A stretch of DNA of 64,000 nucleotides, from contig NZ_JACIDW010000018.1 of NCBI RefSeq assembly GCF_014196505.1, positions 1-64,000 of the forward strand, given 5' to 3'. How positions within the stretch are numbered: the stretch's first letter is position 1; every line of letters starts with the position of its first letter. This DNA is from Rhizobium metallidurans. GTDB taxonomy: Bacteria > Pseudomonadota > Alphaproteobacteria > Rhizobiales > Rhizobiaceae. Below the pieces are notes generated by a model that was not told the DNA's origin, ran no database searches, and saw only the letters and a list, made by a program, of their open reading frames with translations. This document shows positions 56,187 through 64,000 of this stretch, one piece after another. A program made the translations under genes and the position numbers.

Positions 56187-57188
56187 CTACCTGCGCGCCA
56201 GCGACCGCTGCACGAGCATGGCGATGATGATGATCGAGCCCTGGATGGCGCCGATCAGATATTCCGAGATGAAATTCGAGAGCAGCATGATGTTGCCGAC
56301 CAGTTCGAGAATGAAGGCGCCGCAGATCGTGCCCCAGACGCGCCCCGCCCCACCCTTCAGCGCCGTGCCGCCGACGACGACCGCGGTGATCGCCTGCAGC
56401 TCCCACAGGATGCCCGTCGTCGCCGACGTCGAGCCGAGACGCGGAACGTAGAGCAGCACGGCGATCGCCACGCAAAGCCCCTGGATGACGAAGGCGATGG
56501 TGCGCACCTTGTTGACGGCGATGCCGGAATAGCGCGCCACGTCGCGGTTCGAGCCGACGGCCACGACATGGCGGCCATAGCGCGTGCGATAGAGAATGAA
56601 GGCGGCGACCGCGGTGACCGCGAGGATGACGATGATCGGCACCGGCACGCCCGCGATCGAACCGAAATAGACGGGGCGGTAAAGCGACTGCTGCTCGGCC
56701 GAGCGCAGCGTGATGGCGCCGCCCTGTGAGAGCCATGTCGTCAGGCCGCGATAGATGCCCATCGTGCCGAGCGTGGCGATGAACGGCTCGATTTTTCCGA
56801 CCGTGGTGATCAGCCCGTTCGCGAGCCCGCAGAGCGCACCGGCGACGATGGTGAAGACGACGGCGACGGCGAGCATCAGCGCGGGATCGGCGATGATGGC
56901 CGAGTTCATCAGAAGGATCATCAGGCTGGCCACGAAGGCGACCATCGACCCCACCGAGAGGTCGAGATCCCCCGACGAGACTACGAAGGTGGCGCCGACC
57001 GCGATGATGGCGATGAAGGCGCTGCGGGTCGCGACATTGGCGAGGTTGGTGATGCCGATGAAGTTCGGGTTGACCAGCGCGCCGACGACCAGCAGCAACG
57101 CCAGCGCCGCGAACGGCGCGACCGCCCTGAGATCGATATCCCGCCAGGAACGCCGCCTGAGCTGACTGGTCTCGTCGTTCGCACTCAT
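56187..57188 (-). CDS. Sugar ABC transporter permease (RbsC-like)
   Basis: A 333-residue inner-membrane permease with about eight helices of the BPD_transp_2 family; the loop AVGSNRDVARYSGIAVNKV, equivalent to EAA, is present. It contacts the double ATPase and channels the sugar. Start MSANDETS is used; an ATG four codons upstream sits directly on GGGAGG, so is too near. Gap to the ATPase about 80 bases. Confidence 0.92.
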   Translation of the reverse strand: MSANDETSQLRRRSWRDIDLRAVAPFAALALLLVVGALVNPNFIGITNLANVATRSAFIAIIAVGATFVVSSGDLDLSVGSMVAFVASLMILLMNSAIIADPALMLAVAVVFTIVAGALCGLANGLITTVGKIEPFIATLGTMGIYRGLTTWLSQGGAITLRSAEQQSLYRPVYFGSIAGVPVPIIVILAVTAVAAFILYRTRYGRHVVAVGSNRDVARYSGIAVNKVRTIAFVIQGLCVAIAVLLYVPRLGSTSATTGILWELQAITAVVVGGTALKGGAGRVWGTICGAFILELVGNIMLLSNFISEYLIGAIQGSIIIIAMLVQRSLARR

Positions 57189-57268
57189 GTCCAAAGTCAT
57201 CCTCCCGTCATGCCTGCCGGCATTCTGTCCGTTGTTCCGCCTAACGGCGGTTGTCTCCCGCGGCCGCC

Positions 57269-58792
57269 TTACGCGGCCTTCTTCTTCAGGCCCGCCGCAT
57301 AGCGCATGATCTCCTGCTCGGAGATCTCGTCGCCCTCAAGCACGCCGACGATCCGCCCCTCGCGCATGACAGCCACCCGCGTGCAGAGCCCGATCACCTC
57401 GGGCATCTCCGAGGAGACGACGATGATCGAGCGCCCGTCGCGCGCCAATGCCGAGATGAAATGATAGATCTGCTGCTTGGTGCCGACATCGATGCCGCGT
57501 GTCGGCTCGTCGATGATGATGATCTCCGGGTCGGTCTCCATGACCTTGGCGAGCAGCAGCTTCTGCTGGTTGCCGCCAGACATGCGCCCGGCCACGATAT
57601 TGGCGTCGCGCACACGGATATCAAAGCGCCGCCGCGCTTTCGCCAGCGCCCTGGCCTCGCTGCTAGGGCTGAGGTAGCCGTGCCGCGAATGCTGGCCCAG
57701 CGACTGCAGCGTCAGGTTGGCCAGCATGTTGGAGCCGAGCAGCAAGCCCTTGTGCTTGCGATCCTTGGTCATGTAGGCAAGGCCGGCGCGATTGGCCGCA
57801 TGTACGTCACCCGACGGAATGGTCTCGCCGCGGATGACGACTTCGCCGGAAGCGCGGCCGCGTAGGCCGGCGATCGCCTCCATCAGTTCCGTGCGGCCGG
57901 AGCCGATCATGCCGGAAAAGCCGATGATCTCGCCCTTGCGCACCTCGAAGCTGGCATCGTGCACATACCCGGTCGAGATACCCTCGACCTTCAGCACGAT
58001 CTCCTCGTCGACATCGGGCTCGTTCTTGGTCGGATAGAGGCTGGAAAGTTCGCGGCCGACCATCAGCTGCGCGATCGATTCACCGTCGAGCATCGCCGTC
58101 GGCGCCGTCTTCACCCACTGCCCGTCGCGTAGCACGGTGACCCGGTCGGTCAGCTCCATGACCTCGTCGAGCTTGTGCGAGACGAAGACGAAGCTGGTGC
58201 CCTTGTCGCGCAGCTTGCGCACCTGCTTGAACAGGAAATTGGTCTCCTCGCGCGACAGCACCGCCGTCGGCTCGTCCATGAACACCACGCGCGCATCGCG
58301 GCTGATCGCCTTGGCGATCTCCACCATCTGCTTGTCGGCGATCGAAAGCGTGCTGATCAGCGCGTTCTCATCGACATGCGAGCCGAGCAGATCGAGCGCC
58401 TTGCGGGTTTCCGAGCGCATGAACTTGCGATCGAGCACGCCGAAGCGTGTGACCTCGCGGCCGAGAAACAGGCTCTCGGCGACGGTCAGATGGTCGGCGA
58501 GATTGAATTCCTGGTGGATGATGACGATGCCCAGCGCTTCGGCCGCCCCGTTCGGAGGCAGCACGATCGGCTGGCCGTCGAGAATGATTTCGCCCGAGGT
58601 CGGCTGCTCGAAGCCGGACATCACCTTGACGAGCGTCGACTTTCCGGCACCATTCTCGCCCATCAGCGCATGGATTTCACCGGCGCGCAGCTCGAAATTG
58701 ACGCTGAAGAGGACCTGCACCCCGCTGAAGGATTTGCATATGCGCCGGGCCGACAACACCACTGGCGCCGCCTCGACAGTCTCCAAACTCAT
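57269..58792 (-). CDS. Sugar ABC transporter ATP-binding protein, double domain (RbsA-like)
   Basis: A 507-residue fused ATPase: first domain with Walker A GENGAGKS (45-52), signature LSIADKQMVEIAKA and MDEPTAVL; second with GMIGSGRTE in place of a Walker A and the SGGNQQK signature, as in RbsA and related proteins. First gene of the importer; GGGGAGGACATC precedes its ATG. The paired operators before it show regulation by the divergent LacI gene. Confidence 0.95.
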   Translation of the reverse strand: MSLETVEAAPVVLSARRICKSFSGVQVLFSVNFELRAGEIHALMGENGAGKSTLVKVMSGFEQPTSGEIILDGQPIVLPPNGAAEALGIVIIHQEFNLADHLTVAESLFLGREVTRFGVLDRKFMRSETRKALDLLGSHVDENALISTLSIADKQMVEIAKAISRDARVVFMDEPTAVLSREETNFLFKQVRKLRDKGTSFVFVSHKLDEVMELTDRVTVLRDGQWVKTAPTAMLDGESIAQLMVGRELSSLYPTKNEPDVDEEIVLKVEGISTGYVHDASFEVRKGEIIGFSGMIGSGRTELMEAIAGLRGRASGEVVIRGETIPSGDVHAANRAGLAYMTKDRKHKGLLLGSNMLANLTLQSLGQHSRHGYLSPSSEARALAKARRRFDIRVRDANIVAGRMSGGNQQKLLLAKVMETDPEIIIIDEPTRGIDVGTKQQIYHFISALARDGRSIIVVSSEMPEVIGLCTRVAVMREGRIVGVLEGDEISEQEIMRYAAGLKKKAA

Positions 58793-58831
58793 GATGTCCT
58801 CCCCTGCGGACTCCCACCCGCTTGACCATTG

Positions 58832-58866
58832 TGTAAACCTTTACATGTGCGATGTAAAGGTTTACA
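58832..58866. promoter_or_regulatory. Paired LacI-type operators in the divergent promoter region
   Basis: Two 14-base sites, TGTAAACCTTTACA at 58832-58845 and TGTAAAGGTTTACA at 58853-58866, are inverted copies with identical half-sites TGTAAA and TTTACA; centres are 21 bases apart, two helical turns. They lie 40-75 bases before the ATPase gene and about 95 bases before the LacI gene. Confidence 0.75.
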
Positions 58867-58959
58867 TGATCGTATCACGAAGTTCTCCTGGCTTCGCCCT
58901 TTGACGTATGCCGCAGTCTGTGTAGTGTCGCCGCCAATTGAGCCCCAAGGCAGGACGCA

Positions 58960-59991
58960 GTGTCGAATTCCACGCCCGCAACCATCGAGGATGTCGCCCG
59001 GATCGCCGAGGTTTCGATCGCGACCGTGTCGCGGGCGATCCATACGCCGGAGAAGGTCGCCAACTCGACGCGGCTGAAGGTCAACCAGGCGATCGCGATC
59101 ACAGGATACACGACGAACGCCATGGCCCGCAGCCTGCGTCTCGGCCGGTCCAACATGATCCTGGTCGTGGCTCCCGACATCGGCGACCCCAATTTTTCCA
59201 ACATTCTGATCGGCCTGGAGAACGAGGCCCGCGCCCATGGCTACGGCATTCTCATCGGCCATACGCAGAACGACGCCCAGCGCGGCCTCGAATATCTCAA
59301 ATTCCTGAATTCAAACCAAGCGGCCGGATTGATTCTCTTCACCGGTATCCTGCCCTTCGGCCACCAGACGATGACGGCAAGATTGCCGCCCAGCGTCGGC
59401 GTCTTCGAACCCGTCTTCAACGGCGGCATTCCCTATGTCGGCGTCGACGATATCGAGGGCGCCCGCAAGGCGGTCGACCTGCTCTTGGCCGAAGGCCACC
59501 GCAGAATAGCCTTCATCGGCGACAGCAAGACGCGCCTTGCCTATTCCAGGCGCCGCCAGGGCTATGACGACGGATTGGACGCGGCCGGCGTGGCGACGGG
59601 TCAGCGCATCATTCTGGAAGGCGACGGCACGCTCGAAAGCGGCCGCCACGCCGTCGAGCAGCTCTTCATGCGCGACACGCTGCCGACAGCCTTCATGTGC
59701 GTCAACGACCAGACGGCGATCGGCGTGATGATCGGCCTCAACGCCCGCGGCTACGACATCCCCCGCGACTTCTCCGTCACCGGCTTCGACGACGTCCCCC
59801 AGGCCGTCTTCATGTCGCCGCCGCTGACGACCGTGCGCCAGCCGCGCACCGCCATCGGCAAGCAGGCCATGGCCCTGCTGCTGGAGTTTCTGGGCGACGG
59901 CCAGCCCGCCGAGACCGAAATCCTGCTGCAGCCGGATCTGGTGGTGCGCAACTCCGTGTCGGCGCCGTCGAAGCAGTGGTCGAAGCGCTAG
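58960..59991 (+). CDS. LacI-family repressor of the sugar ABC operon, GTG start
   Basis: A 343-residue regulator: helix-turn-helix ATIEDVARIAEVSIATVSRA, hinge MARSLRLGRSNMILVV, and a ligand-binding core; VTGFDDVPQAVFMSPPLTT is a typical C-terminal segment. Translation starts at GTG after AGGACG. Divergent from the importer with paired operators between, so it likely represses the importer and itself. It may also control the xyl genes, since these stand beyond it. Confidence 0.93.
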   Translation: MSNSTPATIEDVARIAEVSIATVSRAIHTPEKVANSTRLKVNQAIAITGYTTNAMARSLRLGRSNMILVVAPDIGDPNFSNILIGLENEARAHGYGILIGHTQNDAQRGLEYLKFLNSNQAAGLILFTGILPFGHQTMTARLPPSVGVFEPVFNGGIPYVGVDDIEGARKAVDLLLAEGHRRIAFIGDSKTRLAYSRRRQGYDDGLDAAGVATGQRIILEGDGTLESGRHAVEQLFMRDTLPTAFMCVNDQTAIGVMIGLNARGYDIPRDFSVTGFDDVPQAVFMSPPLTTVRQPRTAIGKQAMALLLEFLGDGQPAETEILLQPDLVVRNSVSAPSKQWSKR

Positions 59992-60070
59992 CCATACATC
60001 CCTGCCGTCTTTAAACTACGGTCCATCTCCTGAGCAACAAAGCGGCTGCGCAGCGGTTGGAATGAAAACG

Positions 60071-60262
60071 ATGGCTGACAAATTCGCCCAATATGACCCT
60101 GCCGAGGACCTGACATCGGAGGAGGCAATTGCTGTCTTCATGACGGAAGCGTTCGAGACCGCAGACGCCGGCTATATCGCTCACGCTCTCGGCGTCGTCA
60201 CGCGCGCCAGGAAGCTGCCGGCGCACACCGATCAACAGGCAAAGGCCGCCGCTAAACCGTAA
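60071..60262 (+). CDS. Truncated addiction-module antidote (HI1420-like N terminus)
   Basis: A 63-residue protein (MADKFAQYDPAEDLTSEEAI and then VFMTEAFETADAGYIAHALG). It matches the first half of HigA/HI1420-type antidote proteins, but the normal helix-turn-helix half is missing: after GVVTRARK the sequence ends in an unrelated AHTDQQAKAAAKP tail and its last 11 bases overlap the convergent isomerase gene. No RelE-type toxin is adjacent. A gene remnant or a reduced orphan protein; ATG at 60062 is an alternative start. Confidence 0.6.
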   Translation: MADKFAQYDPAEDLTSEEAIAVFMTEAFETADAGYIAHALGVVTRARKLPAHTDQQAKAAAKP

Positions 60263-61034
60263 ACGCCTCGCGGAACGCCTCTAGCGCCGCCTCTGGATCG
60301 CCCGAGGCAAAAGCCTCCATGCCGACAGGCCCGGCATAGCCCATCGCCTTCAGTGCCCGCGCGATGCCCTTCCAGTTGACCTCGCCGGTCCCGGGCTCCA
60401 TGCGGCCGGGAACGTCGGCGACCTGGATCTCGCCGATCCATGGCAGGCTCCTGCGGCAGAGTTCGATCAGGTTCCCCTCGCCGATCTGCGCGTGGTAGAG
60501 GTCGAGATTGAGCCGCAGGCGCGGGTGGTCGATGCTCGAGACCAGCGCCAGCGTGTCCTCCGCGCGGCCGAAAGGGACGCCCGGATGATCGACTTGAAGG
60601 TTGAGGTTCTCCAGCGTGAAGACCACGCCCTCCTCTTCCGCCATGTCGACGATGCGGGCCAGCGTGTCGCGCGCCTTCAGCCACATGTCACCGGTCACGA
60701 CCTCGATCGGCTGCACCGGCAGACCGCCTTCGCCCAGCCCGGTTCCGTGCAGGTTGAGGCGCTGCACGCCCAGCCGCTTGCCGACCTTGGCCGTCTCGCG
60801 CGCCGTCTTCAAGAGCTCCGCCGCCCCCTCGTCATCCGTCAGCCGGCCAGTGAGATAACCGTTCATGATGGTGAAAGTGGCACCGGTCGCCTCGAGCTTG
60901 CCGAGATCATGCTCCGGCCAGTTCCACAGCCCGACGCCGAAGCCCAACTCGTTCAGCCTGGAGGCGCGCCATTCGATCGGTCTGTCGCGCCAGATCATTT
61001 CGGCGCAGGCGGCGAGTTGGAAAGGTGAGCTCAT
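60252..61034 (-). CDS. Hydroxypyruvate isomerase-like TIM-barrel protein
   Basis: A 260-residue AP-endonuclease-2-type TIM barrel of the hydroxypyruvate isomerase/OtnI group. Likely active-site acids lie in FTLENLNLQVDHPG, LNLDLYHAQIGEG and GEIQVADVPGR. It turns hydroxypyruvate into tartronate semialdehyde or acts on related 2-oxo sugars. Start MSSPFQLAACAEMIW has GGGAGG before it; a 28-codon longer frame is discounted. Follows xylA but is separated by a terminator. Confidence 0.85.
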   Translation of the reverse strand: MSSPFQLAACAEMIWRDRPIEWRASRLNELGFGVGLWNWPEHDLGKLEATGATFTIMNGYLTGRLTDDEGAAELLKTARETAKVGKRLGVQRLNLHGTGLGEGGLPVQPIEVVTGDMWLKARDTLARIVDMAEEEGVVFTLENLNLQVDHPGVPFGRAEDTLALVSSIDHPRLRLNLDLYHAQIGEGNLIELCRRSLPWIGEIQVADVPGRMEPGTGEVNWKGIARALKAMGYAGPVGMEAFASGDPEAALEAFREAFTV

Positions 61035-61131
61035 GGTGATCCTCCCGATCATCAGTGCGGATTCGATGCCGACAATAGACCCGAGATCGGCGATGACGGC
61101 AATGCGACCCGACGCCATATCGGCGCGATTG

Positions 61132-61166
61132 AAAAAGCCGGGAAGCGAGCGCTCCCCGGCCTTTTC
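61132..61166 (-). terminator. Rho-independent terminator after xylA
   Basis: GCCGGG..AGCG and CGCT..CCCGGC form the stem at 61137-61160; minus-strand transcripts end in TTTTTC. The other strand also shows CTTTTC, so it could act in both directions. Confidence 0.8.
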
Positions 61167-61187
61167 GTCTAAGCAATCCGCCGCCGA

Positions 61188-62498
61188 TCAGACGTAGCGG
61201 TTGACGACGTTTTCGAGCAGTTCCTGCTGGCCGGACTTCGGCTGCGGGTTGATGTCCTGGCTCTCGACGCGGGCTGTGATCTGCTCCAGCGAGTATTCGC
61301 CGCGCAGCATCTTCTGGCTTTCGGCCGAATCCCAGCCGGCATAGCGGTTGGCGAGCGGCTGCGACAGCGCCTTGTCCTCGATCATCTTGGCGGCGGCCTT
61401 GAGACCACGGGCGCAGCAATCCATGCCGCCGATGTGACCGATCAGCAGGTCGGCCGGATCGAGCGACTGGCGGCGCAGCTTGGCGTCGAAGTTGGTGCCG
61501 CCGGAGGTGAAGCCGCCGCCTGCCAGAACCTGGTAATAGGCGAGCGCCATCTCAGGAACGTTGTTCGGGAACTGGTCGGTATCCCAGCCGGACTGGTAGT
61601 CGTTGCGGTTCATGTCGATCGAGCCGAAGATGCCGAGCGCGTTGGCGAGCGCCAGCTCGTGCTCGAAGGAGTGGCCGGCGAGGATCGCGTGGCCCTGCTC
61701 GATGTTGAGCTTCACTTCGTTTTCGAGGCCGTTCTTTTTCAGGAAGCCGTAGACCGTCGCGACGTCGTAGTCGTACTGGTGCTTGGTCGGCTCCTGCGGC
61801 TTCGGCTCGATCAGGATCTGGCCCTTGAAGCCGATCTTGTGCTTGTACTCGACCACGAGGTTGAGGAAGCGGCCCATCTGGTCGAGCTCGCGCTTGAGGT
61901 CGGTGTTGAGCAGCGTCTCATAGCCTTCGCGGCCGCCCCACAGAACGTAGTTCTCGCCGCCGAGCTTCATCGTCGCGTCCATGCAGGTCTTTACGGTCGC
62001 GGCGGAGAAGGCGAAGACATCGGGATCGGGATTGGTCGCGGCACCCGACATGAAGCGGCGGTTGGAGAACAGGTTCGCCGTGCCCCAGAGCAGCTTGGTG
62101 CCGGTCGCGGCCTGCTTCTCGGCGAAGTAATCGACGATCTCGTTGAGGTTCCTGGTGTTCTCGGCGAAGTTCTTGCCCTCCGGGCGCACGTCGGCGTCGT
62201 GGAAGCAATAATAGGGCGCGCCGAGCAGCGAGAAGAACTCGAAGGCCACGTCGGCCTTGAGTTTGGCTGCCTTCATCGTGTCCTCGAACCACGGACGCAG
62301 GAACGTCTGCCCACCAAAGGGATCGCCGCCCGGCCATGTGAAGGTGTGCCAGTAGGCGACCGCGAAACGCAGATGGTCTTCCATCCGCTTGCCGAGAACG
62401 ATCTCGTCCGGCTGGTAATGGTGGAAGGCCAGCGGATTGGTGCTGTCGGGGCCTTCATACTTGATCTTCTGGATATCGCCGAAAAATCCGGTGCTCAT
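61188..62498 (-). CDS. xylA: Xylose isomerase
   Basis: A 436-residue enzyme converting D-xylose to D-xylulose in the cytoplasm. His100 and Asp103 in [11 protein letters not shown] are the catalytic pair; [11 protein letters not shown] and [17 protein letters not shown] are family motifs with the metal-binding Glu. AAGGAGGAAAAC precedes the ATG. Transcribed after xylB from about 216 bases upstream, which hold a palindromic repeat. Confidence 0.97.
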   Translation of the reverse strand: MSTGFFGDIQKIKYEGPDSTNPLAFHHYQPDEIVLGKRMEDHLRFAVAYWHTFTWPGGDPFGGQTFLRPWFEDTMKAAKLKADVAFEFFSLLGAPYYCFHDADVRPEGKNFAENTRNLNEIVDYFAEKQAATGTKLLWGTANLFSNRRFMSGAATNPDPDVFAFSAATVKTCMDATMKLGGENYVLWGGREGYETLLNTDLKRELDQMGRFLNLVVEYKHKIGFKGQILIEPKPQEPTKHQYDYDVATVYGFLKKNGLENEVKLNIEQGHAILAGHSFEHELALANALGIFGSIDMNRNDYQSGWDTDQFPNNVPEMALAYYQVLAGGGFTSGGTNFDAKLRRQSLDPADLLIGHIGGMDCCARGLKAAAKMIEDKALSQPLANRYAGWDSAESQKMLRGEYSLEQITARVESQDINPQPKSGQQELLENVVNRYV

Positions 62499-62555
62499 GT
62501 TTTCCTCCTTGGGTGTGGTTTAAAAAGTGATGGTGTTCCGTGTGGCCTGCGGCTC

Positions 62556-62691
62556 AAGACCCCCTCTGCCTGCCGGCATCTCCCCCACAAGGGGGGAGAA
62601 AGCTGGTGGCACCGCCCCTCACCTTGGAAGGCGGGCGCGCGGGGCACGAAGCCCCTCCCCCTTGTGGGGAGGGGTTGGGGAGGGGTCTTGC
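62556..62691. repeat. Composite palindromic element (RIME-like), copy 4
   Basis: Right half is identical in its core to copies 1-3 (AGCCCCTCCCCCTTGTGGGG, ending in GGTTGGGGAGGGGTC); left half is a different module (CTGCCGGCATCTCCCCCACA, then AGGGGGGAGA), the mosaic structure known for RIME. It lies between xylA and xylB. Confidence 0.78.
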
Positions 62692-62714
62692 GACACCTCC
62701 CAGTGAACTTTCTC

Positions 62715-64000
62715 TCAATGCGCCAACGCCTTGATCGCCGGATAAAGCGCACGATACCGGCCATAGGCCTCCTCATACGCCCCGCTCAGCGCCGTATCGG
62801 GCTCGATCGTCCCATCCGTTTCCGGCGGCGTGCACACCGCGACCGGGTCGGCCCCCGTGGCCGCGATCAGGCCGAGGCGGGCCGCGCCGAAGGCGGCGCC
62901 GAAATCGCCGTCGGCGGGCAGGTCGACGGGAACGCCGAGTGCTGTGGCGATCGAGGCCAGCCAGTAGCGCGAGCGCGAGCCGCCGCCGATGGCGGTGACG
63001 CGGGAAATATCGGTGCCGGCCGAACGCAGCGCCTCGAGATTGTCGCGGATCGCGAAGGACACGCCCTCGAGCACCGCCTGGGTCAGTACGACGCGGCTGC
63101 TCTCATGCTCGAGCCCGATGAAGGCGCCGCGGATGACGGCGTCGTTGTGCGGCGTGCGCTCGCCGGAGAGGTAGGGAAGGAAGGTCACGCCCGACGGCGC
63201 CTTCAGCGTTTCGCCGAGTTCCGCGGTCAGTTCCGCCGCCGACTTGCCCGTCACATGCGAATGCCAGTTCAGCGCGTCGGTGGCGGACAGGATGACGCCC
63301 ATCTGGTGCCAGGTGTTGGGCAACGCGTGGCAGAAGGCGTGAACGGCGCTTTCCGGCTTGGGCAGATAGGAGCCGTTGGCGGCGAAGAGCACGCCCGACG
63401 TGCCGAGCGACACGAAGGCCGCCCCATGGCTGACGGTGCCCATGCCGCAGGCCGATGCCGCATTGTCGCCCGCCCCGCCGGCAACGACGACGGAACCGGT
63501 GATACCCCACTGCGAGGCGAGTTCGCCGCGCAGCTTGCCGCCCTCTTCAGTGCCTTCGACCAGGGTTGGCATGTGCTTTTCATCGAGACCGGTGGCGGCG
63601 AGCAACTCGGACGACCACTTGCGCTTGCCGGTATCGAGCCAGGACGTGCCGGCCGAATCCGACATTTCGGAAATGTGCTCGCCGGTCAGCCACAGGCGCA
63701 GATAGTCCTTGGGGAGCAGCACCTTGGCGACCTTGGCGAAAATCTCCGGCTCATGCTTGGCGACCCAGGCGAGCTTCGGCGCGGTGAAGCCGGGAAACAC
63801 GATGTTGCCGGTGATCTTGCGGAACTGCGGATCGGCATCGAGCGCCGCCGCCTCGATGTAGCTGCGCGTGTCGTTCCATAAAATGCAGGGGCGCAGCACC
63901 TTGTCGTCGGCATCGAGCAGCGTCGCGCCGTGCATCTGGCCGGAAAGGCCGATGCCCTTGACGGCGGCCAGCTCCTTCGGATGCTTCGCCTTCAGCCCTG
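62715..64000 (-). CDS. xylB: Xylulokinase (N terminus beyond the window)
   Basis: About 427 residues of an FGGY-family kinase that phosphorylates D-xylulose. Visible motifs: GIGLSGQMHGATLLDA near the left limit, the GAGDNAASACGMG loop, LPYLSGERTPHND and IGGGSRSRYW for ATP and substrate. About 55 N-terminal residues lie off the right edge. The upstream gene of the xylB-xylA operon; the palindromic element stands between the two. Confidence 0.95.
   Translation of the reverse strand, partial: GLKAKHPKELAAVKGIGLSGQMHGATLLDADDKVLRPCILWNDTRSYIEAAALDADPQFRKITGNIVFPGFTAPKLAWVAKHEPEIFAKVAKVLLPKDYLRLWLTGEHISEMSDSAGTSWLDTGKRKWSSELLAATGLDEKHMPTLVEGTEEGGKLRGELASQWGITGSVVVAGGAGDNAASACGMGTVSHGAAFVSLGTSGVLFAANGSYLPKPESAVHAFCHALPNTWHQMGVILSATDALNWHSHVTGKSAAELTAELGETLKAPSGVTFLPYLSGERTPHNDAVIRGAFIGLEHESSRVVLTQAVLEGVSFAIRDNLEALRSAGTDISRVTAIGGGSRSRYWLASIATALGVPVDLPADGDFGAAFGAARLGLIAATGADPVAVCTPPETDGTIEPDTALSGAYEEAYGRYRALYPAIKALAH

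Overview
The window looks like chromosome of a Rhizobiaceae-type alphaproteobacterium (Rhizobium, Ensifer, Agrobacterium or Shinella-like). The grounds are the GC-rich sequence, a heterotetrameric sarcosine oxidase operon (soxBDAG), two divergent copies of ribosomal protein S21, a bacterial aa3-oxidase subunit IV, an HWE-family histidine kinase, perfect TTAA-N7-TTAA CtrA boxes, an alphaproteobacterial group IV ornithine decarboxylase with a long structured leader, and dispersed palindromic elements of the RIME kind. The genus cannot be fixed from this sequence alone.

Layout. 0-5.5 kb: the end of an IS630-family element next to soxBDAG (minus strand). 5.7-13.6 kb: mixed housekeeping genes: DUF2277, a VOC protein, an orphan TadG/VWA protein, divergent rpsU genes with non-ATG starts, a TPR lipoprotein, an HWE kinase, cytochrome oxidase subunit IV, and a FeeM/autoinducer-synthase-like acyltransferase behind two CtrA boxes. 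13.7-24.4 kb: a GGDEF/EAL protein with a degenerate GGDEF, a TRAP transporter (QM convergent with P), a class I glutamine amidotransferase, a LacI regulator with a 2-hydroxyacid dehydrogenase, and a MarR gene divergent from a creatininase-family gene. 24.5-32.7 kb: a Phd/VapC-type and a MazEF-type toxin-antitoxin pair flank a Zur-boxed CobW-like metallochaperone/WD40 operon, a serine hydrolase, two small secreted or membrane proteins, a GNAT and the ornithine decarboxylase. 32.7-42.3 kb: LysR, a DUF1007/NicO metal exporter pair, TerB-like, KDPG aldolase, overlapping CYTH and CHAD genes, the tRNA hydroxylase TrhO, and a CHASE4-GGDEF-EAL protein.

42.6-64 kb is largely nutrient uptake and sugar catabolism: metNIQ, a GH1 beta-glucosidase with a palindromic operator, an ABC-F ATPase, an acetylxylan-esterase-like hydrolase, DoxX, a Gfo/Idh/MocA oxidoreductase with a TIM-barrel isomerase, a class III adenylate cyclase with TPRs, a ribose-type sugar ABC importer divergent from its LacI regulator over paired operators, a hydroxypyruvate-isomerase-like gene, xylA, and xylB cut by the window end.

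I see no CRISPR array, tRNA, rRNA, prophage or obvious defence island. The least ordinary signals are the CtrA-boxed acyl-synthase gene, the long decarboxylase leader, a 44-residue membrane protein with its own promoter region, and the mosaic palindromic repeats. None by itself is a demonstrated new system.
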